The position numbers and the translations under genes are program-made. A stretch of 46,995 nucleotides of DNA, from NCBI GenBank assembly GCA_017417465.1, contig JAFPZD010000199.1, positions 1 to 46,995 of the forward strand, read 5' to 3'. Below, piece by piece: positions 41,844 to 46,995 of this stretch. Numbering within the stretch: the first letter of the stretch is position 1; each line of letters starts with the position of its first letter. Below the pieces are notes generated by a model, which saw only the letters and a list, made by a program, of their open reading frames with translations, had not been told where the DNA came from and searched no databases. This DNA comes from Prevotella sp. (GTDB lineage Bacteria; Bacteroidota; Bacteroidia; Bacteroidales; Bacteroidaceae).

Positions 41844-43226
41844 CTATTCGTATGCGCCCATGCGGAGGCGGTCGACTTCCTCTTCGGTGAGGTAACGCCA
41901 GTCACCACGCCGCAGGTTCTTCTTGGTGAGTCCGGCAAACTGGACACGGTCGAGCTTGACGACCTTGTAGCCTAAGGACTCAAAGATGCGTCTCACGATA
42001 CGGTTCTTGCCAGAGTGAATCTCGATACCCACCTGCTTCTTGTCTACGGCATCGGCATACTGCACGTCGTCGGCCTTGATTTCGCCATCCTCGAGCATGA
42101 TGCCCTCAGAAATCTGCTGCAGGTCGTGAGCAGTGACGTTGCGGTCGAGGTAGACATGATAGATTTTCTTCTTGAGATACTTGGGATGCGTGAGCTTCGA
42201 GGCGAGGTCGCCGTCGTTGGTGAGCAGGAGCACGCCCGTGGTGTTACGGTCGAGTCGTCCCACAGGATAGATCCGCTCAGGGCAGGCGTCCTTAACCAGG
42301 TCCATGACCGTCTTACGCTGCTGCGGGTCATCGCTGGTAGTGACATAGTCCTTCGGCTTGTTCAGAAGGACGTACACTTTCTTCTCGAGAATGACGGGCT
42401 CGTCATGGAGACGTACGACGTCGGTGCGAAGCACCTTCGTACCGAGTTCGGTGACCACCTCGCCATTGACCGTAATGACACCAGCCTGGATTAACTCATC
42501 GGCTTCGCGGCGGCTGCACTTGCCAGCATTTGCAAGAAACTTGTTCAAGCGGATGGGCTCGTTGGGGTCGAAGTTCTGCTCCTTATATTCAATGCGTTTT
42601 TTCAGGCTGTACTTAGCATTGGGGTCATAGTCAGCGGTGCGGGGGCGATAGCCCTGCTTCTTGGCCGGCTTGCGGGAGCCGTAGCCATTATATGAAGGAT
42701 AAGAAGCGTTATAGGGGGCATTGGGACGCTGGCCATACTGCTGGCGCTGCTGATAGCCCCCCTGCTGTGGACGCTGCTGATAACTGCCCTGCTGGTGGCC
42801 GTACTGCTGACGCTGCTGATAGCCGCCTTGCTGCTGTCCGTACTGCTGACGCGGCTGATAGCCCTGTCCCTCAGAATCCTGATTGTAACGAGGACGATAG
42901 CCACCCTGCTGAGGACGCTGCTGATAGCCACCCTGCTGAGGACGTTGATAATTACTATTAAAAGAGGTACGCGGGCGATAAGGTCGCTGCTGAGGCTGGT
43001 TCTGCAGCCCAGCTCCAAAGCCTTCCGGTCTGAAGCCACTGTCGTCATCCTGGTTCTGTTTGTTGTAAGAAGGACGGTCATAGGCATTTGTACGTGGCGC
43101 GCTGTTGTGAATACGCGGCCGTGGCGACCGGCCTACGGGCCGGTAATCTTTCTGGTAGCCCTCACGGGATACATTCTGCTGCTCAGCAGACATGTCGTCG
43201 TGTTTTTTCTCGTTTTCGATTTCCAT
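41844..43226 (-). CDS. RsuA/RluB-family pseudouridine synthase with low-complexity N-terminus
   Basis: 460 residues. Residues 1-215 are disordered and Gln/Gly/Tyr/Arg/Pro-rich (units such as QQGGYQQRPQ and QQYGQ repeat about ten times). Then an S4 RNA-binding domain ('IRLNKFLANAGKCSRREADELIQAG') and the synthase domain with catalytic Asp in 'GRLDRNTTGVLLLTNDG'. Acts on rRNA (RluB/RsuA/RluE/F type not resolved). The long tail is known in Bacteroidetes members but this one is strongly repetitive and could be involved in RNA binding or condensation. Monocistronic. Confidence 0.88.
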   Translation of the reverse strand: MEIENEKKHDDMSAEQQNVSREGYQKDYRPVGRSPRPRIHNSAPRTNAYDRPSYNKQNQDDDSGFRPEGFGAGLQNQPQQRPYRPRTSFNSNYQRPQQGGYQQRPQQGGYRPRYNQDSEGQGYQPRQQYGQQQGGYQQRQQYGHQQGSYQQRPQQGGYQQRQQYGQRPNAPYNASYPSYNGYGSRKPAKKQGYRPRTADYDPNAKYSLKKRIEYKEQNFDPNEPIRLNKFLANAGKCSRREADELIQAGVITVNGEVVTELGTKVLRTDVVRLHDEPVILEKKVYVLLNKPKDYVTTSDDPQQRKTVMDLVKDACPERIYPVGRLDRNTTGVLLLTNDGDLASKLTHPKYLKKKIYHVYLDRNVTAHDLQQISEGIMLEDGEIKADDVQYADAVDKKQVGIEIHSGKNRIVRRIFESLGYKVVKLDRVQFAGLTKKNLRRGDWRYLTEEEVDRLRMGAYE

Positions 43227-43335
43227 AATCTTTACTTTCTTTTCTTTTAGTTAAATTGATTGTACTTAGCCTCACGGCTATTTGATTTGAGATTTGAGAG
43301 TTGTAAGTTGGGATTTGATAATTAAAGAATTAATA

Positions 43336-44724
43336 TTATATGCCAGTATAATTTGAGGGGGTGATGGTCATCAGTTCCTCTTTGACAGAGGACGAGACAT
43401 CGAGTGTGTCGATAAAGTCATGGATGCGCTCGGGCGTCATCCGTTCGTTGGTGCGTGTCAGCGCTTTGAGCGTCTCGTAGGGATTGGCGTAGCCCTCCCT
43501 GCGAAGGATGGTCTGTATGGCCTCGGCCACAACGGCCCATGTATTGTCGAGGTCGGCCTGTAGGCGTTCCTCGTTGAGAATGAGCTTGCGCAGGCCCTTG
43601 AGTGTGCTCTGGAAGGCAATGAGCGCATGGCCGATGGGTACGCCGACATTGCGCAGCACGGTACTGTCGGTAAGGTCACGCTGCAGCCGGCTCACGGGGA
43701 GCTTCTGCGCGAGGAACGCCAACAGGGCGTTAGCCACGCCAAGGTTGCCCTCGCTATTCTCGAAGTCGATGGGGTTCACCTTGTGGGGCATGGCACTAGA
43801 CCCTACTTCGCCAGCCTTGATGCGCTGTTTGAAATAGTCCATTGAGATATACATCCACACATCGCGGTCGAGATCGATGAGAATGGTATTGATGCGGCGC
43901 AGTGCATCGAAGAGTGCAGCGAGGCAGTCGTAATTGGATATCTGCGTCGTAAACTGCTCACGCTCCAAGCCAAGACGACCGCCCACGAAATCATCGGCGA
44001 AACCCGCCCAATCAATGTAGGGATAAGCCACATGGTGAGCATTGAAGTTGCCTGTGGCCCCACCGAACTTCGCCGTCATGGGGACGTCGCGGAGCTGGCG
44101 CAGCTGCTCCTCCAGGCGGTATACATAGACACGCATCTCCTTGCCGAGGCGTGTGGGCGAAGCAGGCTGACCGTGTGTACGTGCGAGCATGGGGATGTTC
44201 TTCCAATCCTCAGCGTAGTCGTTAAGCTGCTCGATGACTTCTTCGAGCATAGGAATATAAACATCGTCGAGCGCCTCCTTCATGGATAGAGGCACGCTGG
44301 TGTTGTTGATATCCTGTGAAGTGAGGCCGAAATGGATAAACTCCTTGAACTGCGACAATGTCGCAGCATTCGAGGAAGGCTGGTCAGCGCTGGAAGCAGG
44401 AGGCAGAAGCTTGTCGAAGCACTCCTTGATGTAGTATTCCACAGCCTTGACGTCATGGTTCGTGACGGCCTCAATGTCCTTCACACGCTGCGCATCAGCA
44501 GGGGTGAAGTTCTGGTAGATTGCCCGCAAGTGGGGGAACAACGCATGGTCAAAGTCCTGAAGAGGCGGAAGAGGCAGCTCACAGAGCGCAATGAAATACT
44601 CTACCTCAACACGTATGCGATAACGTATGAGGGCGAATTCAGAGAAGTATTCTGCCAGTTTTTCGGTCTTTCCACGGTAGCGGCCGTCTATAGGCGAAAT
44701 GGCCGTCATCAAGTTCAGTTCCAT
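43336..44724 (-). CDS. purB: Adenylosuccinate lyase
   Basis: 462 residues beginning MELNLMTAISPIDGRYRGKT. Fumarase/aspartase superfamily signature 'GSSAMPHKVNPIDFENSEGN' (flexible loop with catalytic Ser) and 'TSQDINNTSVPLSMKEA' plus 'ARTHGQPASPTRLGKE' are all present. It acts twice in purine synthesis: SAICAR to AICAR and adenylosuccinate to AMP, releasing fumarate. The frame is open to 44772 but the extension includes the promoter box, so start is 44724. Cytoplasmic, monocistronic. Confidence 0.95.
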   Translation of the reverse strand: MELNLMTAISPIDGRYRGKTEKLAEYFSEFALIRYRIRVEVEYFIALCELPLPPLQDFDHALFPHLRAIYQNFTPADAQRVKDIEAVTNHDVKAVEYYIKECFDKLLPPASSADQPSSNAATLSQFKEFIHFGLTSQDINNTSVPLSMKEALDDVYIPMLEEVIEQLNDYAEDWKNIPMLARTHGQPASPTRLGKEMRVYVYRLEEQLRQLRDVPMTAKFGGATGNFNAHHVAYPYIDWAGFADDFVGGRLGLEREQFTTQISNYDCLAALFDALRRINTILIDLDRDVWMYISMDYFKQRIKAGEVGSSAMPHKVNPIDFENSEGNLGVANALLAFLAQKLPVSRLQRDLTDSTVLRNVGVPIGHALIAFQSTLKGLRKLILNEERLQADLDNTWAVVAEAIQTILRREGYANPYETLKALTRTNERMTPERIHDFIDTLDVSSSVKEELMTITPSNYTGI

Positions 44725-44758
44725 CTTTGTGACACAGATTATTATCCTTTTCGGTATG

Positions 44759-44766
44759 CAAAGGTA
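44759..44766 (-). promoter_or_regulatory. Promoter -7 box of purB
   Basis: TACCTTTG on the minus strand, 34 nt before the start codon. The -33 region is TTTTTTC rather than TTTG. Confidence 0.6.
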
Positions 44767-44840
44767 GTGCAATAAAATAAGAAAAAAGAAGAATGCGAAA
44801 AGAATTAAGTTTTTTTAATGACTACGGGTGACGGGCTTTG

Positions 44841-45246
44841 CACGGACTTTTATTTTTGCAACGGACTTCGACGGACTGTCGCAACGGACGCAATGTTTTT
44901 TTCGCAACGGACTTTCACGGACTATGCACGGACTTGCTTTTTTGCAACGGACTAAAACGGACTAAAACGGACTTCTTTTTACAACGGACTAAAACGGACC
45001 TGAACGGACTTAAACGGACTTCTTTTCAGCAGGCGAAAAGAGACTCGATAAAAATCCTTTCGTTTGAAAAGTCCGTAAGAGTCCGTGAAAGTCCGTAAGA
45101 GTCCGTGAAAGTCCGTGAAAGTCCGTAAGAGTCCGTGAAAGTCCGTAAGAGTCCGTTGCAAAAAAAAACGAGTCCGTTTAAGTCCGTGAAAGTCCGTTGC
45201 AAAAAAAAGTCCGATGCAAAAAAGTCCGTTGCCGAGAATCGTCCGT
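44841..45246. repeat. AGTCCGT/ACGGACT repeat array forming a giant inverted repeat
   Basis: Left arm (44841-45020) has about 14 copies of ACGGAC in one orientation; right arm (45071-45246) has about 15 copies of GTCCG in the opposite orientation. In the right arm the first eight units are exactly 10 bp apart (AGTCCGTAAG / AGTCCGTGAA alternating). The centre, ~50 bp, contains no copy. The array fills most of the 582-bp gap between purB and tRNA-Val; no gene is visible here. Confidence 0.9.
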
Positions 45247-45306
45247 AGCAAAGAGGTGCCCCGGCCACTCTTGCGAGACAACCGGGGCGGGGGAAGGGAA
45301 GGGGTG

Positions 45307-45381
45307 TGGGCGCTGACGGATTCGAACCGCCGACCCTCTGCTTGTAAGGCAGATGCTCTAAACCAACTGAGCTAAGCGCCC
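45307..45381 (-). tRNA. tRNA-Val (anticodon TAC)
   Basis: Minus strand: acceptor GGGCGCT/AGCGCCC, D-arm TTAGCTCAGTTGGTTTAGAG, anticodon stem TCTGC/GCAGA with loop CTTACAA, T-arm GGCGGTTCGAATCCGTC, discriminator A. No encoded CCA. Confidence 0.95.
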
Positions 45382-45401
45382 TTTGCTGTTGAAAGCGGGT
45401 G

Positions 45402-45433
45402 CAAAGGTACGAAGAAATCTTGTATTATCCAAA
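45402..45433 (-). promoter_or_regulatory. Promoter of tRNA-Val
   Basis: Minus strand TTTG (45433-45430), 20 nt, TACCTTTG (45409-45402), 20 nt before the tRNA 5' end. Confidence 0.75.
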
Positions 45434-45479
45434 TTTTTAGGCCACTTTTTTCATTTTTCTTTAAAATTATGGTCTCAGA

Positions 45480-45511
45480 TTTGGTTATCTCAATATTATT
45501 TATTAGTTTTG
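45480..45511 (+). promoter_or_regulatory. Promoter of the terminal outer-membrane gene
   Basis: TTTG at 45480-45483, 20 nt, TAGTTTTG at 45504-45511; 36 nt before the start codon. Confidence 0.7.
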
Positions 45512-45547
45512 CAACGGCAAATCAACGATCAACTCCAGACGACCAAT

Positions 45548-46843
45548 ATGAAACGACTCCCCACCCTACTCTGCCTATGTAGCATGGTAACTGCCATGGC
45601 CACAGCCCAGATGGCGCAGCCTTACTACCTGAAGTCGCAGTCAGACCCCGATAACAGTTATGTGAAGCAAGACTTCAACTTGTTCAACCATCTGGACCTG
45701 TCGTTCACGGGCGGCACTACAGGCCTCGGCTTCGACCTGGCCTCCCCCATCGGCAACAGCGTGCAGTTGCGTGCCGGCTACTCGGCCATGCCACACTGGA
45801 GCTACGACATGCACTTCCATGTGCAAGTGGGTGACGACCCGGCCGCCAGTTCCTCCAAGTTTCAGCGTCTGTCGGGCCTGCTGGAAGACTTCACCGGCTA
45901 CAAGGTCAACGACGACGTCCGGATGATTGGTCAGCCGACATACCACCAGCTGAAACTGATGGTTGACGTGATGCCCTTCCAGAACAAGAACTGGCACCTG
46001 ACGGCCGGTTTCTTCGTTGGTCCCAAGAAGTTTGCCAAGGCCTTCAACTCTACTGAGGACATGCCGTCACTGGTAGCCGTCGGCATCTACAACAAACTTT
46101 ATGACAAAGTGGTAAGCAGTCCGGTGCTTACCGACCCGAACTATTTCATCAACAACTCCATCGGCGACATTCTTAACGACATTGAAGTGCTGCGTCTACT
46201 GATGCCCGGCCGTGACTTCAACGACCTTATCGAGCGTATGGCCGACGAAATGGACCTCGACTTTATCCCTGGCCTTGATCCTAACGACAACATTATTAAA
46301 CAGACCTACCAACGCATCGCTAACTACGGGCGTATGGGCATTCACGTAGGCAACTACAGCCACGACATCCTCTACGATGAGGACGAGTACTACGAGGAGG
46401 ATGTGCTCTACACTGACAGTGACTGGGAGTGGGGACCCGATGGCGAGCTAATCATCCACCACCAAGTGGGTGACGTTGAGCACTACAAGGGTGAGGTAAA
46501 GCACGCCAAGGGAGAGGTGAAGTACCACAAGGGCGACCCCTACATGATGACGCCCGACGAGAACTCGATGGTGCGTGCCGACTGGATTGTAGACAATTTT
46601 CGGCCATACCTCGGATTTGGCTACGGTGGCCGGCTGATGAAGAACGACGACCGTTGGAAGATCTCGTTCGACTGTGGAGCGATGTTCTGGGGTGGTACGC
46701 CACGCATTGTCACCCACGAGGGCATCGACCTGTGTCGCGACGTTGAGGACATCAGCGGTGACGTCGGAAGACGCGTCAAGTTTTTCAAGAAGTTCAAGGC
46801 ATTCCCCGTACTGGAACTGAGAATTACATACCGACTTTGGTAG
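45548..46843 (+). CDS. Putative outer-membrane beta-barrel protein
   Basis: 431 residues with signal peptide MKRLPTLLCLCSMVTAMATAQ. Barrel-like beginning ('LDLSFTGGTTGLGFDLASPIGNSVQLRAGYSAMPH') and end ('YLGFGYGGRLMKNDDRWKISFDCGAMFWGG', terminal 'LELRITYRLW' with aromatic last residue). The middle holds helical sequence and a Lys/His/Glu repeat (EHYKGEVKHAKGEVKYHKGD) preceded by an acidic stretch. No family recognised beyond outer-membrane protein. The open frame goes back to 45383 but this runs through the promoter, hence the ATG at 45548. Confidence 0.72.
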   Translation: MKRLPTLLCLCSMVTAMATAQMAQPYYLKSQSDPDNSYVKQDFNLFNHLDLSFTGGTTGLGFDLASPIGNSVQLRAGYSAMPHWSYDMHFHVQVGDDPAASSSKFQRLSGLLEDFTGYKVNDDVRMIGQPTYHQLKLMVDVMPFQNKNWHLTAGFFVGPKKFAKAFNSTEDMPSLVAVGIYNKLYDKVVSSPVLTDPNYFINNSIGDILNDIEVLRLLMPGRDFNDLIERMADEMDLDFIPGLDPNDNIIKQTYQRIANYGRMGIHVGNYSHDILYDEDEYYEEDVLYTDSDWEWGPDGELIIHHQVGDVEHYKGEVKHAKGEVKYHKGDPYMMTPDENSMVRADWIVDNFRPYLGFGYGGRLMKNDDRWKISFDCGAMFWGGTPRIVTHEGIDLCRDVEDISGDVGRRVKFFKKFKAFPVLELRITYRLW

Positions 46844-46960
46844 GGGATTGAAAATCGAACTGTACGGTTGAAATGGATTTTGAAATGAACAGGAAATGTT
46901 TGTGTTGGAAACGAATTGTCCTAATTGAAAACTAATTTTATTTAATAGTTTCAACAAGGC

Positions 46961-46976
46961 CACATTCGTGGCCAAA
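46961..46976. repeat. Short GGCCAC/GTGGCC hairpin near the right edge
   Basis: GGCCACATTCGTGGCC is a perfect 6-bp stem with 4-nt loop, in the AT-rich region after the last gene. It may be a terminator or operator of a gene outside the window. Confidence 0.35.
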
Positions 46977-46995
46977 ATTAAAAACAAATTAAATA

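Noticed and set aside
45071-45246. Possible CRISPR array of AGTCCGT units
   Set aside because: Units are only about 10 bp with no spacers; the array is a short-unit repeat with an inverted partner.

Overview
The window looks like a chromosomal segment of a Prevotella-like member of the Bacteroidales. Reasons: many genes are preceded by the Bacteroidetes promoter pattern TTTG/TTG, about 20 nt, then TAnnTTTG; several secreted proteins are SPII lipoproteins with acidic residues after the lipid cysteine; two secreted proteins end in a 'YDLxGR...GVYVxNGxK' tail typical of the phylum; gene content is characteristic (HU-like protein, Pro-rich-linker OmpA proteins, imelysin, TonB, Bacteroidetes-type tyrosine recombinase). 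No ribosomal RNA and no CRISPR array are visible; two tRNA genes are present (Ser-GGA, Val-TAC).

Layout. 1-6.3 kb: the end of an HU-like gene, a DUF362 protein (minus), then a plus-strand run of two thioredoxin-fold proteins and a membrane-anchored MutS-family ATPase. 6.3-9.3 kb: a 76-bp tandem repeat whose every unit carries a complete promoter, then TonB, polyprenyl synthase and TatD. 9.4-15.1 kb: an apparent iron/heme-redox locus (porin, imelysin lipoprotein, di-heme c-type cytochrome lipoprotein, and a stand-alone protein resembling the periplasmic part of cytochrome c biogenesis CcsB/CcsBA), with GGAG/CTCC-rich elements between its genes. 15.2-21 kb: tRNA-Ser, a small lipoprotein, and a leftward run GH5 glycanase, DUF1294, DUF389, small membrane protein, MFS exporter. 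21.3-24.7 kb: GNAT acetyltransferase and a large macroglobulin-like secreted protein.

24.8-30.8 kb is the most unusual part. Two closely related OmpA genes point at each other and enclose a tyrosine recombinase plus about 1.2 kb of stacked palindromes and tandem repeats; four 21-bp iterons lie upstream of the recombinase. Next to the second OmpA gene a MNT-HEPN toxin-antitoxin pair sits between two 123-bp direct repeats that each carry a terminator and a promoter, beside a 14-codon fossil of a secreted-protein C-terminus. 30.8-40 kb: three probably cotranscribed cell-envelope genes and a 1537-residue lipoprotein with its own strong-looking promoter and long leader. 40.2-44.7 kb: asnS (with an odd Ala/Ser-rich insert), a pseudouridine synthase with a Gln/Gly/Tyr/Arg-rich N-terminal tail, and purB. 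44.8-45.3 kb: about 29 copies of AGTCCGT arranged as a giant inverted repeat, then tRNA-Val; the window closes with a putative outer-membrane protein.

All assignments rest on reading motifs and translated frames by eye; no database search was run. Recombination activity, phase variation and regulatory roles are inference.
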